NCBI RefSeq assembly: GCF_022581195.2
Contig: NC_061454.1
Location: forward strand, 7,316,001 to 7,380,000
From: Helicoverpa zea
Taxonomy: Eukaryota > Arthropoda > Insecta > Lepidoptera > Noctuidae
DNA length: 64,000 bases
Direction: 5' to 3'
A program made the position numbers and the translations under genes. Below are positions 47,005-57,862 of the stretch, piece after piece; the first letter of the stretch is position 1, and the number at the start of each line of letters is the position of its first letter. The notes under the pieces were generated by a model that saw nothing but the letters and a program-made list of their open reading frames with translations, was not told where the DNA came from and searched no databases.

Positions 47005-50000
47005 TCATTGTCGGCGTCTTCCTCGTACTCCGCGGCGCATGTATGGTCTTCGAGGGTTGTATGTGCGATACGGGCGACGGATAGCTGCATTGGGCACAGA
47101 GTTCAAATCGCCTACTGGAGGCACGCGTACCGAGCTCTTGTGCGGTACAGGCCAGTCTCTTATGCAAACAGCACACCTGTGTAACAGAGGATGTGTTCAT
47201 AAATAAATTTTCCTAATAGAACAAGGAGATGAGATGAGAACATTATTTCTTGTTTAATGATGGAGATTGAATTTATTGATTTAGTAAAACCAATTATACG
47301 CTTACCTGCTAACTTTAGAGAGTAGATTGTTGTTTTTCAATGTTTGCTGTTCTGGTCTTTCAAACATTCTATTCTCATCTATAATTGACAGCCAGTATGA
47401 AACTGCCGTAGCAAAGTAGTTGCACCGACCGAGACCGTTACATTCAATGAAGGGTCGGGGGCGGAACTGACTCAAGCATGACCCAGGAGATATGAGGCTT
47501 TGTCCTGTAGCATCTGCACCCGCCGTATGCTGTAATATTACCATTCGTTTTAGAAAAATTACAATTATTTCATTACTGTGTAGGTACCTACGTGTCTACA
47601 ATACTTGTCATTTCATAGCATGCTTGGGTTGTGTTTGACGATATGTCGTAGCCAACTGGTTAAAATAGCCATTCATTCAAACAGCTAACAATCAATGTTA
47701 TTCTTACCATTAAGAAGCTGTAACCTATCCACAGTTCCCTCCAGCCGTTGGGACATTCAGGTACTTGATTGCTTTGACTATGTATGGCGATAGTTCGTGT
47801 GGGTGCCTCGCATACCTGACATCTGTAAAATAATTGAAGTTAGATGTTAAATAAAATAGCGTTCAGGTAAAAAGCAGCAGTTTTAAGATTTTATATCAAG
47901 GAACGTGATTCAAATTTAATATCAGGGTGGGACTAGACTTCCGTTGGAGGAGCTGAGTTCTCTCTGGAAGGACCTCCACCTTCCACAGAGAGAAATAATA
48001 AATAAAAAGAGCTCGTGGCTAAGTCGTGGCGCGCGGGTCGATTGATCATAAGGTTGAGCAACGCTTGGCGTGGTCGGTCCGTGGATGGGTGACCATCTTG
48101 GCATAACGAATTGGTGTGCCTTGCTTCGGAAGGCACGATAAACTGGTGGGTGGCGGCTGTCATTTGAACATCTTTAGCAGTCGTTATGGGTAGTCAGAAA
48201 CCTAAAAGTCTGACAACCAGTCCTACCAAGGGCTATTGTCCGAGTAACTGGGTTGTAGAGGTCAGGTAGGCAGTCGCTTTATGTAAAACACTTTAAACAC
48301 TGGTTCTCAGTTGCATCCGGTTAAGACTTTGGAATAAAAATAAGCAAATTTTAAAAGATTAATGCTCAATCCTTCTCCTTGTGAGAGGAGGCCTGTGCCC
48401 AGCAGTGGGACGATAAAAAGGCTGTTACAAAAAATCTTAAAAGATACTTTTAGCCGCACTAGTTAGTTATTCAAAAGTTTTATAACTAATATGATCGAGG
48501 CCTAGAGGTCGAATTTTGGTGTAAAAGGGGAACTAGTGTCTGACGTCGTAAATAATCATGAAAAAGCATCACCTTGATATATAATTTCCAACGTCTTTGG
48601 CTTGAATGGGTGTCATAGACATAGGCATAGGTTCTGGCGTAGATAACCAGAAACTGTAATCTTCACGTTGAGCAAAATTACAAACTTCGTCGAAATTGCA
48701 GAACATATACGGCATTGTTGAAAATTTGCGCATGCAGCTTCCAGAAGCGCCTGTAAGAATACATATGTTTATGTAGTATTTACCATTAATTTATTGGTAT
48801 CGAAAGTATTTTTTTTATATACATTGAAACTTACCTAAATCTTGTCCGTGCGCTTTTCCGTTCGCAATAATATGAATGAGAGAATACCCGCTCCAAAGAG
48901 GTGAGGTTCCCGATGGACATTGTGGAATCATTCTTTCTTGTGAGTGAACAGCAAAATAAAAGCCTCTAGATTTAGGTGTTGGCTGGATTGCTGGTGGACC
49001 CGCAGACCCCAAGGCCCCACGATAGCCTTCGTATCCTTGTAATCCTTTGATACCTTTTAAACCTGCGAACCCGGTTTGTCCCGTAGGTCCTGCTGAACCT
49101 GGGTAACCTACATCGCCTCTCATCCCCTTGCTTCCCGGTATACCATTACGCCCAAATTCACCTGGTCTTCCGTCTTGACCTTCACGCCCAGGCAACCCTC
49201 GAGGGCCCATGTCACCAATAGGACCAGGGGTAATTTCAGAAGCAACTAATAAATCTCCTGCATCTCCTTTGAAACCTTTAAGACCAGGTGCTCCATACGG
49301 TCCTTCTTCGCCTTCGTCACCTTTCAATCCCTTTAATCCCTGAGGACCCATTTCTCCTATACGCCCAGGTCTGCCAGAATCTCCTCTATCTCCTTTTTGG
49401 CCAGTAGCACCCTTAAAACCTTCATAACCCTGATCTCCTCGCTGACCTTTGGGGCTGTATGAGTCACCTCTTTCTCCTGAATCTCCTTTTAATCCGCGGA
49501 AGCCGGGGATTCCCATCGGTCCTGGTCCTCCTGGTCGTCCAGAAATACCTCGCGGTCCTGGGGCACCATCCATTCCCACCATACCTTTTGGGCCTTCAAA
49601 TATTAGACCTGGCGGACCTGGTAACCCTATAGGACCGTTAATACCATATTCGCCAGGTGAGCCCTTTTGCCCCATAGGACCCGGCCATCCAGGTAAGCCA
49701 TCAAATCCAGGCTTTCCTTGCTCACCCCGTGGTGCATTTACTCCGTTAAGGCCAGGTAGACCTGGTGGTCCTTGATCACCCCGCATTCCAACAATTCCTT
49801 GTAAACCAGTGTCTCCACGTTCTCCCTGCAGACCTTCATCTCCACGCATACCTTTGATACCTTTAAGTCCTAGAAAACCTACCTCACCAAAATCTCCTTT
49901 CAAGCCAGGTGTACCTTCCAAACCCATGTCACCCATGTCACCTTTAGTAGCAGTCACGTATGTTGTAATTCCCATATCTCCTTGTATACCTTTTATTCCA

Positions 50001-53000
50001 GGGAGTCCTGGACGTCCTCTCGGACCCATAAAGCCAACTTCACCGGGAGCACCGAGATAACCCATACGTCCAGGTCTACCCATTGGGCCTTGATCGCCTT
50101 TCAAGCCAGTATATCCAACGGGTCCTGGCATCCCTTGCTGACCTTTGATTCCAATTGATCCAGGCCACCCAGGACGACCAGGTCGGCCAGGGTATCCTTT
50201 ATCACCTGTGTCACCGCGTTCTCCAACGAATCCGAAGTCTCCACTTTCTCCCTTTCTTCCGGGTCTACCGAAAGCTCCTGGATATCCTGAATCTCCCCTT
50301 TCACCTTTTAATCCGGGTATACCAGCAATACTTAGGCCTGGAGCACCTTCGTCACCTTTCATGCCTCTGAAACCGTCTTTACCCGGTAGCCCATTAAATC
50401 CTTGAAAACCAGGTTCTCCTTCTTCACCTTTATGTCCTCTTTCAGCATCATCACCTCTGATACCTTTTTGTCCAGGTAAACCAAAATCTCCTCTTGCTCC
50501 TTTAAAACCTTTAAAACCATCCCTGCCGGGGTAACCAGCAAAACCAACATCACCGGTCATACCTTTACGACCTGAAGGCCCTTGCCTGCCAACTAGACCA
50601 GGTACTCCTTTAAACCCTGCGGGTCCTGTATCACCCCGATCTCCCTGGCTACCTTGGTTTCCAACAATTCCAGCTAAGCCCGGGAATCCAGGAAGACCGC
50701 TAAAACCATCTTCACCCGGCATGCCACGAATACCAGCAGGTCCTATATTTCCCTTCATTCCTTTGGGGCCAATATCTCCAATTATGCCATGAGCTCCTTG
50801 TAAACCAGGTTCTCCAATCATTCCCATGCGTCCAGGCCATCCAGGCTGACCAGCTAAGCCAGGGGCACCTTGTATTTCTATTCCTGGTATTCCTTTTCTG
50901 CCCTAGATTAAAGAAATAGAAGAACATTAATTCAACGGTCGTGTAAACTAGTGTGTCATTCTTCATATTGTTACTGCCGCATCCCGTGGGAACTACTTTG
51001 CGCAACCGAACTGCGCACTTTTTTAGATTTGCGCATGTAAGCAATCAAACAAACATGTAGCTTTATAAATTAAGTATGTACAGATAGATCTCGATACTAG
51101 ATAAGTACGACATATTGAAATTAGACAATTACACAAACAATATAATGCACAAAAAATATTTTACCTGAGGTCCCTGTGGTCCCTGAGGACCCGCATCTCC
51201 AGGTAGACCCTGCTCTCCCTTGTTTCCCATGGAGCCAGTTCTACCCGATAATCCCGGATATCCTGCTTCGCCTTCATCTCCTGCTTCACCAGGTAAACCA
51301 TCAAATCCTTTTTCACCCATTATAATAGGTAAACCAGGATTTCCTCGTGAACCTTTCTTTCCTTTGCTTCCCATGTAGCCCTCAGGTCCAGCTTGTCCTT
51401 GGGTACCAGGAATTCCAAAAGGTCCAACGTCACCTTTCCTGCCCACGAAACCCTTAAAACCTTTTCTTCCCTGCATGGATCTGCCAGGAGGTCCTTGATC
51501 ACCCTCCATTCCCGGAATACCGTCAAAGCCCATTTCACCTCTTTCTCCTTTTGCTCCAGGGTAACCTTTGAAAGAATAACTTTTTTTTTATTTGAGCAAA
51601 AAATTAAAAACTGAAATGCAAATTCACGCGGTTTCATTTGCATCCACATGGTACTACTTTCTGTACTGGTATAAAATATTTACCCTAATTAAAATGAACC
51701 AAATACTGGAATAGCCTTTTATGTAGAACTTGGAAGAAAGCTATGTTTGAGTACTCTCGATGACTGTTTTAAGTAAATTGGACATCGACGAGAAGTATCT
51801 TATTGAAAGGATTTTACCTAATATAATTCAAGAGAGTTAACTTTCCTATTTAGTTCTTACTCGAATTTTGGGTAATGTACCTCATAGGACATTTGGTAAA
51901 AAGCTACAATTTGTTAAATCCACAGGTTATATCTTAAAAGGTTATACTTCTGCTATATTTTTTTTTTCGATAGTGGAATTTATTTTGGCACGCGTGTTGT
52001 TAAGCAATTTAAAGATAATTCACCAATCGGCAGTTTTTGTATGGCTGACCTTTTGGTCCTTGTGGTCCTGTAGGCCCTTTGGGGCCTTTGGCATTGATTC
52101 CGTGGGCAACTGATTCTCCGACTTCACCAGGAAGACCGTCCTCTCCAGGTTCACCAATTTCTCCCCTGTTAAAACATAAGTTACCATTAATATGTTAGTA
52201 AATTGGAAAGTTGATCAAAGAATTAAAAGCAAAACTGCCTTGCATCAAAATTTTGCCAAATAGGTACCTATGTAGGTACTTCGATTTGAAACTTTAGAAA
52301 CCATCAAAGTGACTGTCACGTAGAGGGTCACAAAAATGATTTACTGAAATAAAACTGGAAAAGCAAATCATTTAACAAGGATAACATTTTGTATATAAGA
52401 ATAATTACTTCGGTCCCGGTTCTCCTTTTTCCCCAGTAAGAAATTGGATAGGAATCGTAGCTGAACGGCCAGGATAGCCCGGTTGGCCATCGCGTCCTCT
52501 CGTTCCGTTTCTTCCCGGCCTACCAGGATATCCGTCTTCACCCATTTTACCCTTTAAACCTTTGAAACCGGAGTCTCCAGTATAGCCTGGCCATCCTGCA
52601 TCACCCGGAAGGCCTTGAGCACCCATAAAACCTGAAATATACATAAAACATATTATTTATTTCTCCAATGCAATACCACAAATGTATAACAAATAAATAT
52701 TTACCTATACAGGGAAAAATGTAAAGTCCCTCAATACCCACTTCCTTTGTAAATAATAAATATAAATCGGCATTTTATTTTTAACCCTTGTCCAAGAGAC
52801 ACTTCATGATTTTTCATAATTTTTTAGTAACAAAACATTGCATGCAAATCATATAATTTAACTAGCTTTCGCTCGCGGTTTCACCTCGCTTTCGCTTGCG
52901 GCGTCCCGTAGCCGGATGGTGACAAAAACCTACTCCCGGGTTTAAGTTACCTCCCCTCTAATTTTCAGCCAAATCGGTCAAGCCGTTTTCATGTTATGTC

Positions 53001-56000
53001 GTGACAACGGAAAGCGGGTTTCATTTTTATATATATAATATAAAAATGAATCGCAAAATGTGTTGGTAAGCGCATAACTCGAGAAAAACTGAACCGATTT
53101 CGCTAATTCTTTTTTTGTTGTGTTTGTTATTGTCTGGAGAAGGTTCTTATGAAAAAAAAATAGGGTAAAGTAGAGAAGTCAGTTGACGGGAGCGAAGCCG
53201 CGGGCAAAAGCTAGTATTATATAGATAAAATAAATACAGTAAAAAATGTGTAAAATAAAAGGTAGCTATCAAAATTACATACCTTGGTCTCCGTCTTCCC
53301 CAGCATCTGCTTTCATGAGTTCTAGAGGTGGATAAATAATAATTCCTTTCGGTCCTCTTGGCCCTTGTGGTCCAGCGCCACCGACTAAGCCTTTGTTTCC
53401 TTTGGGTCCTTTTGGTCCGTTTGCTCCAGGAATACCAGGGAAGCCCTTAAAACCTTTAGGACCAGAAGGGCCTTCGGCTCCTGGGAAACCCTTAGTACCC
53501 GGAAAGCCATCATCTCCCGTCTGTCCTTTTGGTCCATCTGAGCCTGAGTGCGAAATATAAAATGGAAATTAAAAAACACTGACGTACCGTATTGTTTTTG
53601 ACAAATCAAATTTTGCATAAAACATCAAAGCCTACAGTTTGCTGAACTTATTTCCACGGCATCACACGTTTTTGACCAACTTTCTTACCTTAAAAGACTT
53701 ACGTACTATTTACGTATTGGCAGTACCTAAGTAGGTAAAAACGTACTGATTTTTTTTGACACATTTTCATGGGAACAACTTACTATAGGGATTTACCACG
53801 TATGTATACATTCGATGCGTAGAACACCTTGGTATACATGGATTAGAAAACCTAGTCCAAATAATAGCAAAGTACATGATTCTACTTCGTTGGAAAATAA
53901 ACAATATCAACCTTTCGCTTGTGCGAACAAACTTTTCTAACAGAGACCCAGTAATTATAAACAAATATCTAGTAAAAGCTGTAATAAGTTATTGTTAACT
54001 ATCTTTTCTCCCGTTTAAATAAAAAAATATCTTTATTTTTGAATGACCTACTAAATTGTCAACATAATAAAAAAAGTATTACCTGATCTACAATATGGGC
54101 AATCGTCTCCACGTTCACCTTTAGGACCAGGGAATCCTGGACGGCCGTCATAACCAGGATCACCAACGTATCCTGGGATTCCCGGTGGTCCTCTTTCTCC
54201 TGGAGGGCCAACTCCATGTACGCCTGTACCTGGATAACCTTGTGGACCCATATCTCCAGGGTTTCCGCGATCGCCTCGTTGGCCATTCATGCCATCTGTG
54301 CCAGATTCACCTTCTTCGCCATCTGGACCGATAACTCTAGCACCTTTAAAACCTTTTGGCCCGGTAGGACCAGGCGATCCTTTAGGACCAGAAGCCCCTT
54401 TAAATCCACGGAATCCTTTGAAACCATCATTTCCAGGTTCTCCTTTTGTAGATGTGCCTGGGATGCCAGGTCTGCCCTGGTAACCTTTTATTCCAGGAAC
54501 TCCAGGTGGCCCTTCAATACCAGGCAAACCCCTAGGTCCATTAAGACCTGGAGCTCCAATGGGACCCAAAATACCCTCAGGACCTTGGGGTCCTTGAGGT
54601 CCTTGTGTTGGTGGTACATCTAGTCTTTCATCGTAGATGCCAGGTTCTCCAGGAAAACCTTGCGGTCCAGGGTTGCCTTGTTCGGCATCTTCACCCCTTT
54701 CTCCTTTAGATCCATCTTCTCCATCGCGCCCTACATATCCGGGAGCACCTTTTTGTCCTTTAGGTCCTGGACTACCATCTCGGCCAGGGTGGCCTATTTT
54801 TCCTCTGGGCCCATCTCCACCTTGATCTCCTTTTACTCCTTGTGGACCGTCAGGACCATATGGTCCCTAAAAAAATATGCGTTGTTTAAATAAGTTCACA
54901 AAACCATTTTCGTTAACAATACTAAAATTTCAGTTAAGTACAGCTTTTGCGTAATTAAGTATAGCGCAAAACGAACCTAGATTCAGTTTCGTATCTAGGT
55001 TCGTTTTGCGCTATACAAAAAGGCCGAGATTGAATTGAATAGATTATATTAATAGCAAAATCTATACATAAGTAGTTTTTCAACTCAATGAAGATTATTT
55101 GATATTGTTGTTTAAACACAGAGACATTATTATCTTACCGGTTGACCCCTCGATCCTTGCATTCCCTTCAAGCCTTTTACTCCTCGTTGTCCTCGTAATC
55201 CTTTTTCACCTTTATTACCCTTCGTTATAACTGTGAGGTTCTGTCGAACTTCGCTAGTTATTATAATAGACGCTGGTCTTCCCGGTTCTCCAATTGGACC
55301 CTGGTCTCCTTTTTCTCCAGGTGGTCCGACGGTATCCTCACCATCTTTTCCTACATCTCCTGGTTCTCCCCGAAGTCCCATTGGACCCTAAAGTTTATAA
55401 TGATACGTTTTAATAAAATTAGTAAGCACTAGTTTTTTGTTATTTTACGTTTGAATTATTATTTATAACCAAAACACAACTTATAAGATTTAAAAGCTTG
55501 TCGCGGGATTTTAGTACTTTTATTAACGGGTAGTTTAATCGTCACATTACTTGGTTTAGTACTTATTTACTTGATTGGCACTTAGTATTTATTTACTTGA
55601 TTTACTCCTGTTTGCTTTTCCTTACCTCATCTCCTTCCTCTCCAGGGAAACCACTATCACCTCTATAACCCATAACGCCTTTAGGTCCAAATGCTCCTGG
55701 CCGACCGTATTCACCAGTATCACCTTTCGTTCCTCTTGAATTGACACCTCCTTCGCCAGCCATACCTTGGGAACCTTTCTCTCCTGCAGGTCCTGGCTGT
55801 CCTCTATTACCGGGATAGCCCACTCGTCCAGGTGGTCCCATTATACCGTCCACGCCACTACAACCGTCCAACCCTGGTATTCCTATGACACCTTCTGATC
55901 CAAATGGACCCTGGAAATATAAAACACATTATAAGTAAATGAATAATCGAAATTGTTATTTGTCAATCAAGTTGTGAATGTTAAGAAGTTCATACTTGTG

Positions 56001-56303
56001 GTCCTGTGTCTCCTCTTGGTCCATAAGGTCCATCGATGCCCTAAAAATAAAAATTGTTAGTACACATAATAATGGGAATGGGAGTGGAAAAAACATTTAT
56101 TTAGTGCTCAAACATACATGAGTTCCTTTATCACCATAATCGCCTCTGTCACCGATGTCACCGGGCACGCCTGGCCGACCCGGGCGGCCTATGGGTCCAT
56201 CTTCACCATAGTCCCCTTGCATGCCGGGGACTCCGGGGGGGCCCGTATCACCCCGGTCGCCTTTGATGCCAGCACAATCGCATACTGTTTGGTTGCACAC
56301 CAC
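47005..56303 (-). CDS. Collagen type IV alpha chain, signal-peptide end missing
   Basis: Exons, high to low: 56303-56118, 56040-55996, 55910-55626, 55387-55139, 54866-54083, 53543-53283, 52631-52409, 52165-52050, 51565-51165, 50902-48835, 48750-48573, 47822-47708, 47529-47306, 47176-47005. They sum to 1,768 residues with closed phases. Type IV collagen forms the basement membrane network. The first visible exon (VCNQTVCDCAGIKGDRGD) matches the end of the 7S region, so only the signal peptide and a few residues are missing. A long Gly-X-Y helix has short interruptions, a CPYC pair near 54090 and an NLT glycosylation site near 55230. The C-terminal NC1 domain has two halves with six cysteines each (GFYFAVHSQERMIPQCP; IAIHSQSNQVPECPNGW), and the TLK lysine expected for sulfilimine bonding is present. 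After the last NC1 cysteine a 44-residue tail rich in Arg, Pro and Tyr ends in GVRGRRRQ. Whether it is the Cg25C or viking orthologue cannot be decided by eye. Confidence 0.95.
48000..48425 (+). repeat. SINE with 5S rRNA-like head
   Basis: Bases 48041-48105 align without gaps to the 5S rRNA internal promoter region: TTGAGCAACGCTTGGCGTGG, then GGATGGGTGACCATCTTGG, corresponding to 5S box A and box C. The body (48116-48330) matches the tRNA-headed SINE at 27990-28262. The end, AGGAGGCCTGTGCCCAGCAG, is a common moth retroelement tail. It lies in a collagen intron, on the opposite strand to the gene. Confidence 0.7.
50965..51030. repeat. Decayed retroelement fragment
   Basis: ACTGCCGCATCCCGTGGGAA and following bases resemble, in part, the GTAGCTCCCACGGGACGC family in reverse. 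It lies in a collagen intron. Weak. Confidence 0.3.
52862..53215. repeat. Two adjacent retroelement 3'-end fragments in opposite orientation
   Basis: 52862-53040 (ACTAGCTTTCGCTCGCGG, ACCTCCCCTCTAATTTTCAG) is related to 30505-30645. 53020-53215 ends GAAGCCGCGGGCAAAAGCTAG and contains GAAAAACTGAACCGATTTCG, a common moth LINE tail. ATATATAATAT-type sequence joins them. They lie in a collagen intron. Confidence 0.6.
54959..55016. repeat. Perfect 24-bp stem hairpin in collagen intron
   Basis: Arms 54959-54982 and 54993-55016 are exact complements (GTATAGCGCAAAACGAACCT...) around a 10-base loop. The transcript of either strand would fold. It could be a small element remnant or a hairpin RNA; nothing distinguishes these here. 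Confidence 0.8.
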
Positions 56304-56972
56304 CTAAACAAGAAGGAGCATTGCACTTAGATTACTTACACTTGCTTGATAAATATCGTTGACTCATAGTAACAAGTTTGATTCTGAATATTTTAGAGAA
56401 ATCATAGTATAGGTCGTCCCGATATCATATTTATAAACTTTAATCATTAGCCTCAAAAAATAAAACAACAACCACAGATGCCAAAATACTATAGAAAAAC
56501 TATATCAGTCACTCATCATCATCCTGCAGCTCCTTCCATTTACACCTATCTAGCGCCAACTCCTGAACTTCCTTATACGTCACAACCTTCACCTATATAC
56601 TACATTAGTCACTAATTTAAATATATTTTCTACTTAGAATGAAATGGATGTATGAAGTACATATTTTCATTTATACATGTAGATATGTATGGTTCTGTTT
56701 TTTTATGATTTATTCATATAATAACTTAAAGATTAATTAAAAATACTGCATAGTGGAGTAAGTAACAAAGAACGTGCCTTATCGTCGGGACCTCTGACAT
56801 ACATTCGATGCAGAGCAAGTGTAAGAACATTGCACTTCCTACTTTATAATAGAGCATGAAAATGAGTTTATAATAATCTTGGTCATTAATCTATTTCAGT
56901 ATTATCTATCAGTGTTTAATTCCTAAGTAGATAAAAGTGACGTGTCAACGCCTTTTGGCATAACATTATGTA
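56304..56972. other. Collagen intron or upstream DNA
   Basis: No gene or repeat recognised. The collagen signal-peptide exon was not found here on the minus strand. Confidence 0.4.
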
Positions 56973-57862
56973 CGAGGGGAGGTCAATAAGTTCGCGGAAT
57001 GGAGGGGTTGGCGGGGATAAATTTGCCCGTCCAGGTAGGCACTAGTTAAGCACCTCATTAAGAGTATATATACCAAGTTTGAACCTAATCGGGTCATTAA
57101 CTTTTGAGTTATCGACCTGCAAACAACTAAATCGGGAAGAAGTCAGCCAGTATGGAGAAAATTGAACACCGTGTGCCGTTATTAAGTTCCTTACCAAGCA
57201 AGGAAAATCCGCTCAGACGATTTTTCAAGAGCTGTTAGCGGTTTACGCGGACTCTGCCCCTGGTAAAACCATGGTTTACAAGTGGCATGGTCTTTTCAAA
57301 CAAGGAAGGGAGTCCATTGAAGACGACCCCCCCTCCGGACGGCCAATTGGGGCCACCACACCGGAAATCGTCAAAAAAGTAGAAAAACTTGTATTGGGAC
57401 TATAACGGGACAGTACTACGCTTCTTTACTGGAAAGATTGAAAGAAGCCATTAAGGAAAAAAGAAGAGGAAAACTGTCAAAAGGTGTGTTCCTTTTGCAC
57501 GACAATGCACCCGTCCACACGTGCCATGTTGCGACGGCTGCCATTCACCGATGCGGCCTTGAACAATTAAACCACCCACCATACAGTCTAGACTTGCCCC
57601 CAGTGACTATTATTTATTTCCAAAAATGAAGAAAAAGCTTCGTGGAAAGAAATTTGACGACGATGAAGAAGTCAAGTCGGCAATTTCGGCCTATTTTGAC
57701 GCCAAAGACAAATCATTTTTTTTCGATGGTATAAACAAGCTATTTGAGAGATTCGAAAAATGTATTAGGGTTAAAGGAGAATATATTGAAAAGGAAAAAT
57801 AATTTGGTGTTTAATTTCAACCTCCTTCGTTCTCATTCCGCGAACTTATTGACCTCCCCTCG
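56973..57862 (+). mobile_element. Mariner transposon, internally deleted and frameshifted
   Basis: 890 bp (mariners are usually near 1.3 kb) with near-identical 29-base terminal repeats starting CGAGGGGAGGTCAATAAGTT and TA on both sides (56971-56972, 57863-57864). Reading fragments include a start MEKIEHR at about 57152 and, from 57438, VFLLHDNAPVHTCHVA, which carries the second catalytic aspartate, then NHPPYSLDLPP. A frameshift follows near 57600, before the region that supplies the third acidic residue. The segment that normally lies between about 57395 and 57410 is deleted, including the first aspartate. Not functional on its own, though the intact ends could be moved in trans. Confidence 0.9.

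Noticed and set aside
48041..48105. Possible 5S rRNA gene
   Set aside because: Only the internal promoter part matches, with many differences, and it continues into a SINE body.
49449..50405. Proline-rich plus-strand frames opposite the collagen exon
   Set aside because: They are antisense reflections of Gly-X-Y codons (GGN read as NCC) and have no independent support.
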